From positions 1-64,000 of the forward strand of contig JAIQDT010003566.1 in assembly GCA_021521415.1 (NCBI GenBank): DNA of 64,000 bases, given 5' to 3'. Origin of the DNA: Bidens hawaiensis. Taxonomy: Eukaryota; Streptophyta; Magnoliopsida; Asterales; Asteraceae. Below the pieces are notes generated by a model. The model made no database searches, was not told the origin of the DNA, and was given only the letters and a program-made list of their open reading frames with translations. This document shows, piece by piece, positions 1 through 9,400 of the stretch; position 1 is the first letter of the stretch; each line of letters begins with the position of its first letter. The translations under genes were made by a program, and so were the position numbers.

Positions 1-40
1 GATGTTACAGTTGCATGTTGTATTTGCATATATTCAATAA

Positions 41-196
41 TGTGAATTGTATAATGCATGTTGTGCTGAGAAGAAATTGATAGTGCTCGAAAAGGTTGAT
101 TCGTTAGATAATTTCGCTGATTTGTTTACTAAAGCGTTTGACAAAACTCGTTTTCAAAACCTTGTTGAGCTAAATGGGATGATCAATCCCGAGTAA
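41..196 (+). pseudogene. 3' end of a Copia pol gene (RNase H C-terminus)
   Basis: In frame, the translation contains EKKLIVLEK and then DNFADLFTKAFDKTRF, ending NGMINPE and a TAA at 194-196. The ADxFTKA(L/F)D..RF block is the conserved tail of the Copia RNase H domain, the enzyme that degrades the RNA strand of the RNA:DNA hybrid during reverse transcription. A TAA at 38-40 closes the frame upstream, so the fragment is either broken there or interrupted by an indel. The rest of the element lies left of the window. The same strand carries an extra ORF at 2317, and the order pol then extra ORF suggests one element. Confidence 0.8.
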
Positions 197-284
197 CCAT
201 GTTTTTCGTTTTTACTTTCAAAAAAAAAAAAAAAAAAAAAAAAAAAAGCGTCACTACCGCTTAGAATTATGTCGGTTGCTTCAG

Positions 285-540
285 TTTGAAGGACATATCT
301 TCGGATATGTTTGGTCCTCATTTCTACCTGTATAGTATGAGGATAGCCATTAACCAGATGACTGAAAGTGACCGGGGCGGTTTATGACGGGTTTTTATTC
401 TTTCGCTGAAAATTAGTCGTTCATAAGTAGTTAGAAGGACACATACTCGTATGTGGTCGGTCTAGCTGATCCATTGGATCTTCAGGATAGCCGTTTACCT
501 GAAGATTTCGACTTGATCGGGGCGATAGAAGTTAAAATTT
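285..540 (+). repeat. Two diverged direct repeats with hairpins
   Basis: Two units about 150 bp apart share GAAGGACA, then GGATAGCC, then a CGGGGCG block near their ends. Each contains a short perfect hairpin: ACATATC-TTCG-GATATGT at 293-310 and CACATA-CTCG-TATGTG at 441-456. As RNA the first would be a C(UUCG)G tetraloop, a very stable class. The units differ in sequence while both keep the stem, which hints at maintained structure. Function is unknown. Confidence 0.5.
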
Positions 541-1552
541 TTTTTAGGGAGATGAAATAATTTTTCAAGTCTACTGCTTCGTAAGAAGTAGCTATACAAC
601 GTTTAAAAGAAAATTGATCCAACCTTGGAAAGTGATGGACAAACTGATTCTGTGTGCTTAACTAGTGAAGTTATTAGGCCTAAAAGACTTTAGAATAGTC
701 ATTGTATGTCATGGTAGCTTTTTATGGTGCGTAAAAGTAGAAGTGATACTAACTAAATCTCCTCGATTTTACGTGGAAACTCCTTAAGAGTTGTGCATGT
801 CTCCATATATATCTTTCCGAATGATAGGCAGAAAATCGATTACACAGTCATACACGAGCCCGTGAGTGTTCTGGTTCCCGAGAAGATGGTGTGTCAAGAA
901 ACTGCAGTGATCCAGATTCGGGACTTGCAGTAGTTTACTTGAAGCTGTGTAAATCTTATTATTTAAAAAAAAAATTATTATGTGTTACTAAGACATTCTA
1001 GAGCTTATAATGTTAATACTTCTCAATCAAGATGCAAGAAAGAGAATGGGAAGAAGACTCTACAGATCGACGTGTACTTACTATTTAATCAGACACTACG
1101 GGTCGAGGTCAACTCAGGGTGACCTGGGGAAAGCCAAATACGCTTTGAGAATAGATAGGAGACATCATAATCTCTGATGTGTTGCCCATTTATATTTTGA
1201 GCTAAATTGAACCTAACCCGTATCACAGAAGCGATGAAAACCATTTTAAGTTATTTACCTGCTTACAACCTGTTTCTTTATGTCATAATACAGCTGAACA
1301 TGGATCTGTGTGACAGTCACTTAATTAGTATGATTCATGTTCGGATCTTTTCTAAAACGTGGTAGTCCCTGTCGAGACTGAAATTTGATCCCGTGTACTT
1401 TATTTTTAAAATTTATTCTACTTATGTAGTTGTATGATTTTATACCTGGTTACTTGGTTCTTGATCGGATCAGTTAACTCTTTAAAGGAAGTTTTAGAAG
1501 TTAATGGCATAATGTTCAATTTATAAGGGTCTGTTTGGTAAAGTTTCATATT

Positions 1553-2268
1553 GAGCGAAGTTGAGGAAAGAGGCGAAGTTATGGGACAGGCGAAGTTAAC
1601 CCTAACTTCGCCTGTATAACCTTGACCCTATATAAAGAAATTTTTGGTCAAAGCTCAGTATTATTTTTCAAAACCCGGCGAACTTATCTTCCAGTAACCT
1701 AGGCGAAGTTATATCTCGATCACATCTTGTTGTTTTTCTCAGTTTCTAATCCGATTTAAAGGTGTGTAGTGTCATCATAACGTATAATCTCTGACAATGG
1801 CGTTAATCAAAGGTGGTTTCGACCCGATTCGTGACCCCGTTTTTTCAAACATCCAACACCCGCTTTTCAAAATTGTTTTAACGTAGTCGTATTCAACTTG
1901 ATAGTGTTGATCTTCCTCAAAAACATGTTTTGGTTGAGTCCGCAATCTCCAAATTGACCAAAATCACTTCGTTTGAACGTCTAAACTGTTGCCGATTCAT
2001 ATTCAGGCGAAGTTACAGTTTAGGCGAAGTTATCCTTAACTTCGCCTAAGGTTTAACTTCGCCTGATATTTAATTATGTAACAGTATATGAGGCGAAGTT
2101 GTGGTTAGGCGAAGTTATCATTAACTTCGCCTGGCCCTTTTAATTTTTAATATTAACTGTTATCAGGCGAACTTAAAGTTAAGGCGAAGTTGTTCCCAAC
2201 TTCGCCCCACCCCTAACTTCGCCTTTACATGATAAATCATAACTTCGCTCATGGTAATAGGCGAACTT
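1553..2268 (+). repeat. AGGCGAAGTT / AACTTCGCCT hairpin array
   Basis: At least 17 copies of a 10-bp motif or one-base variants occur in both orientations at 1553, 1571, 1588, 1604, 1676, 1701, 2005, 2022, 2038, 2055, 2091, 2107, 2123, 2165, 2182, 2198, 2215, 2241 and 2259. Same-orientation neighbours are mostly 17 bp apart; converging neighbours are 15 bp apart, leaving 4-nt loops. Blocks at 2005-2064 and 2165-2224 have the order forward-forward-reverse-reverse over 60 bp. The gap 1711-2000 lacks copies. It lies directly upstream of the extra ORF. Confidence 0.85.
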
Positions 2269-2316
2269 GTGATTTGACTTGACGATTCTCTAACTTAGAC
2301 TGTTTTTGTTGCAGAA

Positions 2317-4774
2317 ATGGCAGCTGTAGCTGGAGCAGGTGGTGCAGGTGGTGACGAAGGAGGAGATAACAATCGGCAGTTTTTCCCGGGGCATAACATG
2401 TACATTACTCTGGACCCGGATGCGAGCGGTGTTGATGATTTCCGCGAAATCATCACGTTTCTTATCCGCTCGCGTATCTTCCACGCTATTACCACAACAC
2501 TGCCTATATCTTTGCCAAACATAGAAGATTTCTGGCAGACAGTGGAGTATGATTGTCGAGTCGAGCCCTCGGTTATGCGTGCAACGGTTAACAATCATAT
2601 AATGCAGTTCTCGTCTGAACAGATGAGGGTGGCTTTGCAGTTTGGGGATGAAACGAGAGACGATCCTACAGATTTCGTGGCTCCATTCAGAGATGGTGCT
2701 TTTCTGAGAATGGGATATTCTGGTCCATTGGGAGATACTCAAAGACGAAAGGGATTCTTGTTAGACCAATGGCGTTTTCTTATGCACGTGATGATCGTGT
2801 GTATGTCAGGGAGAAAGGCTGGTACAGATGGAATGGGTACGACCATGCAGTCGGCAATGACATCACTGACGTACAATAAGCGTTATAGCTTTAGTCAGAT
2901 GGTGTTCTACGAGATAGACCGTCAAAGACGAGCGGTGGCACGTGAGAGATTTCTGATGTATCCAAGATTCCTTCAAATGATCTTGAATCACGTTGCTCCC
3001 ACGTTACCTCAGCGCCGCCCAATTAGATATGTGGAGAGTGTAAGCAAGAGAATCTTCGCCCAGTGCAGATCATCAAGTGCAAGAAGTAAACCTGAGCTCC
3101 GTCCTCGACATACTCCATTATTTGGGTATTTGATCAATCCAGAGTATGTTGCAGCTCGTGGGGACGAGTTTCGGGATCCGGCACCACAACAGGCTGGAGC
3201 ACCTCAACCACCACCTGAGGTACAACAAGCTTTACCTGCTGCTCCTGTTGTGGCACCGGAGGAAAATGTAGACCTTGAAGCTGCTTTTGGCGGTGAAGGT
3301 TTCTTCGATATGGAACGTGTTGATCCTGAGGAAGAGGTACAGGTCTCGGTAGCCCGGTTTACTAGTGTGAATGTTGCAATGGCAGCTACGACGGAGGCTG
3401 ATTCTGATTCTTCAGATGATGATGTGGCTGAAGCTAGACGGATTTTAGTTACACAAGAAAGGATTCATGGGAAGAGGAAGAGAGACAATGATGACAGTAA
3501 TTCGGACTTTGAGGAAGATTTACATCAGTTGGTCCGTAGATCGAGAAGGGGAAAGGGCAGGTGCAGGTTCGGGAGCTGGTGAGAGCTCAAGGGTGGTTCG
3601 TTTCACTCCACCCGCACTGTCTGGTATGACTATAGTCTCTACACCATTGCCAGTTACAGGGCCAATCGCCACGGATGTTCCCGTGGTGACTACCTCATCT
3701 TCCTTCGGCATCCCACCCACTACATTCCAGCTCTCGGCTCCGGAGATTGTGTCCTTGCCACCTCCAACTCTTACTCCAACGGAGATCGTAGCAAGGTTTG
3801 TTGAGTCGACAGTTGTTGCTACTGCAGGGTTGTCGGTTACGATACCACCTGCGGTTACGTTTCCACCTGTTTCTGAGGTGCCAGTTACATTGGCAATCCC
3901 TCCTCCGTACGCTCAAGACATATCACATCTGAGGTTTGATTTCGATGCAACCTTATCCGATTCGGAAAGAATAGCAGCGCTTGAAAGGGTCGTGGCAGAA
4001 CAATCAAGAGTAAATCTTATCCAGACTCATGCTATTCAACGCCTAGTTGCGGAGAATCAGATTCAGTCGTCCTTCCTGATCGAGCATGGTAAAATAATTG
4101 ATGCCTTGAAACAGTTCTTGGCATCTCAGGGGGAGACGAGCTATAAGGGTGACGAGCTGAGGACAAAAAAGCGTAACGATCGAGACGATGATCCCAATGC
4201 ATCGAAAGGTGCAGGTGGAGAGTTGCCAAGAACTGAACAAGCTCTTGGGACTTCCACATCTCAGGGGGAGTCAACGAGTGCAGCTGGCGGTTCAGGGGGT
4301 GATGATGTGGTGGTTGTGGATGCTGAGGAGGTGTTAGATGATGTTATAGGTGATGAGGATGTGTTACCGATGGAGGAGATTGAGAAGATAGGGGCTGAGA
4401 TCGTGATTGACGATGAAGTTGAAGAAGGAGAGATTGTGGAGGAGAATGTTGAGCATGAAATTCCAGAGGTTGAAAAGTCAGATTTGGGTCAAGATACGGG
4501 ATGTGATGAGACAGAATGGGAGGAGCAGCCAAGATGGAAAGAAGGCTACGCTCAGTGGTTCGTAAAGACTAAGAAACCGGCGGTCCCTACTATGTTCAAG
4601 AAAAGTTACAACATCAGGGGTTATGCTGAATCGAAAAAGGGGATTATATGCTGGTTATATGATGAGCAGTTGAGGCTTTTTGGTGCAAGTCTACGTGGAA
4701 GAAGCGATGAAAACAATGGAAGAAGCGATGAAAACAATGGCTTTTTTGGTGCAAGTCTACCTGATAACCCCTGA
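2317..4774 (+). pseudogene. Copia-associated extra (env-like) ORF, frameshifted
   Basis: The first frame (2317-3582, 421 codons) opens with a Gly/Ala-rich stretch and a globular region: DFREIITFLIRSRI, FWQTVEYD, then MGYSGPLGD, QWRFLMHVMIVCMS, YNKRYSFSQMVF and RFLMYPRFLQMIL at about residues 45-225, followed by PLFGYLINPEYVA and a Pro/acidic tail. The second frame continues from about 3550 to 4774 with Ser/Pro-rich, coiled-coil-like (ALERVVAEQSRVN) and acidic stretches. One single-base shift near 3545-3575 would join them. The globular block matches my memory of proteins encoded downstream of Copia pol in Asteraceae, often annotated 'synaptobrevin, longin-like'. No signal peptide or membrane span is visible, so an envelope role is not supported. 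The start follows a strong 3' splice site (AG at 2313-2314). The last 90 bp carry a 21-bp tandem duplication and end at the junction with an oppositely oriented gag. Confidence 0.65.
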
Positions 4775-5329
4775 TCGTAGAAGAAGTTTTTCTACGATCT
4801 CCTCTTCTTTGTAAACAATGGAATAATTACTGAGTTCGGTCATCAGGTGATAATATCTTGTGATGATATCATCAAGTGATTCATTCTTCAAGTACTTGAA
4901 CACCGAGAATTGGGTTTTGAGTAGCTTAATCTTGGATGCACGTATCCCCACATTACCTTCAAATCGGTTTTCAAGCGCTTCCCATAGCTCTCTAGCGGTT
5001 TTATATTTCCTGAAGGTGTGAAGAATCTCTTGTGGAAGAGCCATTGTTATCGCAGCATGAGCTTTGCTTTCAGCCTCATACATCTTCTTTTCTTCTTCCT
5101 CCATCTTATTGTATTTCTTAATTTGTTCACGACCCTCATACAAAGCCGTTGGTGGAATGTATCCATCTTGAATGCACACCCACATCTTAGCATCTTGATA
5201 TTTAACATACTGCTCAAACCGATCTTTCCAAGCCACGAAATCGGTACCCTTAAGCATTTTCGGTGCCTTAGTAGCTGAACCTGCTTCCACCTCCATTTTC
5301 ACCTGTTCCGTAATATTTATAGAAGTCAT
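4757..5329 (-). pseudogene. Copia gag fragment (UBN2-type), truncated
   Basis: The 190-codon frame starts MTSINITEQVKMEVEAG and contains LKGTDFVAWKDRFEQYVKYQD, ITMALPQEILHTFRKYKTA, ELWEALENRFEGN and TQFSVFKYLKNESLDD. This is the pattern of the N-terminal half of a Copia gag (UBN2 / gag-polypeptide of LTR copia type), which forms the virus-like particle in the cytoplasm. It stops after KLLL, where the family normally continues, and no zinc knuckle, protease or later domain follows. The start lies 470 bp inside the primer-binding site of the minus-strand LTR, the expected leader length. The truncation point is shared with the end of the plus-strand extra ORF. Confidence 0.8.
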
Positions 5330-5397
5330 CTTTGGAAGAAATACAAACGAGCACTCAAAGAAACCAAAAATAAAAATTTTATTCTAAACAGTACTGT

Positions 5398-5601
5398 AGG
5401 CGAAGTTAAACTTAACTTCGCTTAAGTCTTAACTTCGCTTGAATTCTTAACTTCGCTCCTTTTTAAATTCGTCTGATTAGGAGAAGTTGTAGATAACTTC
5501 GCTTAAGTTAAGTGAACTTGTGAGGTAGACGAAGTTGTTAATAACTTCGCTTAACCTTATATCTTCGCCTAAACCCTACAAACAGTAGCGGCAACTTCGC
5601 C
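5398..5601 (-). repeat. Second AGGCGAAGTT array, in the gag leader
   Basis: Copies or close variants (AACTTCGCTT, AACTTCGCCT) occur at 5398, 5414, 5431, 5449, 5495, 5527, 5543, 5561 and 5592 with the same 15- and 17-bp spacings as the array at 1553-2268. They lie between the gag start (5329) and the primer-binding site (5798-5809) of the minus-strand Copia, so they are in its untranslated leader. Confidence 0.8.
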
Positions 5602-5797
5602 TGATGAACAATTGTTTTTGCAGGTTTGATTTTGACGTTTTGCAAGGTAAACGAAGGTGTAATGGGTTGTTTTTGATGGTGGGAGGTGAGTAGGACACAA
5701 AAACTCGGTATATTACGTAAACCCGTCCCGTGAATAGTCGAACGGAACGATTTCTACACCCGTATGATAATCCCGAACCACACAATCACGAGCAAAT

Positions 5798-5809
5798 GCT
5801 CTGATACCA
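5798..5809 (-). promoter_or_regulatory. Primer-binding site of minus-strand Copia
   Basis: On the minus strand this reads TGGTATCAGAGC, the usual Copia primer-binding site complementary to the 3' end of initiator tRNA-Met. It lies 2 bp inside the LTR end (CTACA at 5816-5812) and 470 bp upstream of gag. Confidence 0.85.
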
Positions 5810-5811
5810 AT

Positions 5812-6216
5812 TGTAGGTTCCCAGCCGGATCTACACGGAATATCTCGTTCTACGTAGGTGCGGAATCCCTACGTAAGACGATACGAGCGTAGAAGACGAA
5901 ACACGTTAAACACAATCAAACACACGTTACAATAGACAAAGAACACGTTGTATTGCAACTAGAAACACGTGATACCCCGATCACTGATCACACGAATTCT
6001 AAACCACTTTTTTTAAACAAGCCGTAACCTATCCGTATTTATCATACGACAACTTCGCCTAACATGTTTAGGCGAAGTTGTCACTAACTTCGCTTGTTCA
6101 ACAAGTTCGCCCATATCAGGAGAACTTGTGAGACAACTTCGCTTAAATCCAAATACAAAACATACTAACTCGATTACAGACACTATATACTGAACTACTG
6201 ACATCATGTACCAACA
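5812..6216 (-). mobile_element. 5' LTR of the truncated minus-strand Copia
   Basis: The segment is bounded by TGTTGG (minus strand, from 6216) and CTACA (ending at 5812), next to the primer-binding site. It holds further AGGCGAAGTT copies at 6051-6146, including a 14-bp stem: ACAACTTCGCCTAA, loop CATGT, TTAGGCGAAGTTGT (6049-6081). No second copy of this LTR is seen in the window, so no target duplication can be checked. The left boundary is firm. The right boundary rests on the TGTTGG start only. Confidence 0.6.
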
Positions 6217-6370
6217 CCTTTTCGTCTGTGTTAGGCGAGTGGGTGAGAATCCCGGTGACGCGCCCAGCTGTAGCACATTTATCTGCCATGTGGTTGGGCG
6301 TGTTACTTTTTGATTTGACCGCGTGACTCTCATCCTTTATGTACCCTTTTCCTTCATTAATCGCGATGGG

Positions 6371-6378
6371 TATAAAAG
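6371..6378 (+). promoter_or_regulatory. TATA box candidate for the antisense ORF
   Basis: TATAAAAG sits in a GC-richer context 93 bp upstream of the ATG at 6464, and a CT-rich leader follows. Spacing is consistent with a plant RNA polymerase II core promoter serving the plus-strand ORF rather than the minus-strand element. There is no experimental support. Confidence 0.45.
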
Positions 6379-6463
6379 GGGAGCCAACCTCATTTGGATT
6401 TCATTTCTGACACAAGTTTGCTTATTTTTCACGCCTTCTTTCTAGAATCTTCTTCCTCCTTTT

Positions 6464-9400
6464 ATGGCTGAATCCTCTCAATCTTCCAAGACAAAGAAGA
6501 ACAATACTATGGAGTTCATCGGTTGTCGTATGGCTCCCGAGGATTTCAACAATATGGTCAAGGTTTATGGCCTTGGCCCTGAATTTGAGCCCGAGTTGCC
6601 CCGTTTGTGTCAGACGGCTCGACAGGCTCCTCACGGCAAGATTGCCGTGTACAAGGAGTATTTTCTTTTGGAAAACTTCCGTTTGCCCATCACCCGGTTT
6701 CTTTTGGGTATTTTGGATGCGTTTGTGCTGCACCTCAGCCAGATTCATCCACTCTGAATGGCCCGACTTCGCCATTTCGAGTATACTTATCATTGCCTCG
6801 GCATTACGCCTACGGCTAACAAGTTATCGGCCTTTTATCGGTCGCGTTTTTCCCAGAGGTGGTATAATTTATTTACCCGTCCTGGTGCCAAGGCCATTGC
6901 TTTGGAGGCACCGCAAAGTTTGCACAAGGGGAAGAGCCTTTTCTTCTACGTTTCTGCACGCATGGTTTCGCATGCTATGCATTTTACGGATGTGAAGGAG
7001 CTTCCTGAGCCTAAACCAGTCCCCTATTCTGGGACGGACTGATTCAATACTTTACAGGTCAGCCTTTCCCCACTCCGTCATTACTCGGAGCGCGCGCCGG
7101 TGCTATTCGGCATGAGTCGTATTTGGGACGATACGACGAAGGTGCCGGTCATCCATAACGGTGGTCAGGGTTAGTAGTTCAGTTTTCTGTTTTGTATTCA
7201 TGCTTGTTTTGGTAATCTAACATTTTACCCTTTTTCAGAGGTGGAGGATCCCATGCTTCTCCTGCAACCCGCGCCAGAGGGCCCCAAGTTGTTGCGCCGG
7301 AAGAAGTTTGGTCCCCGCGAGGAGCCGATCCTCACGAAGACTGCCTCCAAGTTTGTGCTTCCTCTTCCTTTGGGACGAACACTTCCTCCTCGGCCGTTGC
7401 CACCTCCTAGCTTTGCTAACCCACAGGAGGGTGAGTCCATAGAAACTTTTAGTTTACCTAACTACTGTGTTGCTTTGTTTTTTTCTAATAATAGTTTTTT
7501 GGCTTCAGGTAAACAGTCTCACGTTGTGCGCCTTCCTAAATGCAGCGGGAAAGGCGCGCAATCTAGCGGTTGGAAGGCTAATGCGCCACCAAAAGATGCC
7601 GCTGGTGTAAACGCCAATGATGATGATGAAGACGATGTCATCATGTCTAGCGTTCCGTTCGGCTCTCCGGTATCTTCGTCGGCGACATTACTTGTGTCGC
7701 CTGGTTCCGGCAGTGGCGCAGTGTCATCCCCAACTGTCAGTCATCAGGCATCTGTTGGCTTCTCCTTGCCTTCAGTCTCTTAGCCTGTGACTGTTGTGTC
7801 TGTCGTGGGCACAAGTATGATAGCCACAACTACAATTTTGGTGGCGACAGATCTTGTGTCTTTTGCAGCCTTGGTTCGTGGAACTGTTGTGGATACGAAT
7901 TTCGTATCTACCGGTCCACTCTCATGTTCTGCTACTTCTGGGACGTTCACTGTCCCACACCACGCCGTGTTTAATCCGGCGGGTGATGATGAAGAAGAAG
8001 AGACGTCTCGGCTCTTCAAAAAGCCTCGCCTTGTTGGGTTTGTGAAGATGAGTGGTCTGACTAAGTCTTAAGGTATAATTTTTCTTTCACCATCTTCTTC
8101 TGTTATGGTTTTCCTGACACAGTTTATTCTTGTTGTAGGAGTTTCAAAGGTATCGTCTTTGGCGGGGACTTCCGCGGTTTCTGCCATTGCCTCTTCTTTG
8201 GCGGCTGTTTTCGCTAGCTTGCCGATGATGACAAGTGTGGGTGACTTGTCGGAGGCGATGCATGCTGTACATATGTTGAGTTTCCCGATGATGACGGGTG
8301 CGGTTGGCCCGTCTGAGGCCGAAACCATTGTGACGACGGTGCCTGTGTCAGCGAAATCTGCTATTCTGTCCGATTTTCAGTCAACGGCATTTGTTGAGCC
8401 AATGAAGGCAATTGTGGACGATTTGCCTAAGGTTTTTTGCTTCGAGTCAGCTGGTGTTTCATTTGCTGACTTCATGAAGTCCAAGCAGTCCTCGCCGGAC
8501 AAGACTTTTTTTCTTCATGGTGACGAGATTGTGCAGTCGCCGCCTTTTAGCGTTGGCGCGGTTGTTAGTGGCAGGTTTTTTGATTTTCCTGGTAGAATGG
8601 TGTTGGGCCTAGTAGCGGCGTACTTAGTGTAGATACGGATCACCGTGATTCTGTGGAGGCGAACCAAATCTTTCAGCCTCGGTGGAAAGTTACTCGCGGC
8701 GCCAATTTTAAGGACCCTGCTACCCGTATAGATTTTTTATAAACGTTGTTCCCCTGGTGAGCGCATTGCTTGAAAATTTCAACCTCGGAACAGCCTGTCT
8801 TCCGACGCCGTTTTTCACCATGTCCAATCTCTCTCTAGTTTGCCTAAGCTGGTGCGTGACAATCGCGCCCTTCATGAGGAGAAGATTGAGATAACTACTA
8901 CCATGAGGGAGATGGAGCAGTTGGTGAAGAATACTGAAGTCGCCGCTTGGAAGGCGGGAAAAGAGGCAGTAGAGCACCGCCAGGCTCTGATTGTTGCCGA
9001 GGAGAAATTGGCGAAAGTTGAGGCAGATTTGGCAGAGTCTGTCCGCAAGCGCGCCGCTCGCTATAAAGAGTTTCAAGCTGCTTGCAAAAAGTCTAATGCC
9101 GATCTTGTTGATGCACGTAGCCGTTCTCTTGCTGCCAAGGAGGCTCTCGCCAAACTCGAGGATGAAAACGCTGCTCTGCGCAAGCGTATTGAAGAGTTGG
9201 AGGCAGAAGCTGAATTGAGAAAAGCGGACGCGGGCAAGCTGGCTAATACGCTGGTTTCGCATGAGAAGACTATTGAGTCTTTAACTGCTGAGCATGCCGC
9301 TGCTTCCGCTGACCATGACTGGCTGCTAAAGCACGCCATCTGCAAGGTATGTATATATATATATATAATATATATAAACGAGGACATAAAAATCCTACGT

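Larger units (their letters stand above)
197..2316 (+). other. Spacer between Copia pol and the extra ORF
   Basis: This 2.1-kb stretch has no credible ORF. It holds an A homopolymer (about 220-246), a pair of diverged 150-bp repeats with hairpins (285-540), and from 1553 an array of AGGCGAAGTT motifs. A pyrimidine-rich tract followed by GCAG at 2311-2314 lies immediately before the next start codon and looks like a 3' splice site. A long non-coding gap between pol and a downstream ORF is known from envelope-like Copia elements of the SIRE/Maximus type. Assignment to that lineage is inference. Confidence 0.5.

Noticed and set aside
1553..2268. CRISPR-like array
   Set aside because: The repeat is only 10 bp, alternates strand, has 5-7-bp spacers, and the DNA is plant nuclear with no cas genes.
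2317..4774. Retroviral-type envelope glycoprotein
   Set aside because: No signal peptide, transmembrane helix, furin-like site or cysteine pattern is visible.
7787..8328. Separate small ORFs on both strands
   Set aside because: The plus frame is the continuation of the antisense extra ORF after a TAG; the minus ORFs are shadows.
8720..9387. Minus-strand ORFs of 180 and 104 residues
   Set aside because: They mirror the coiled-coil exon on the plus strand and have no family-like motifs.
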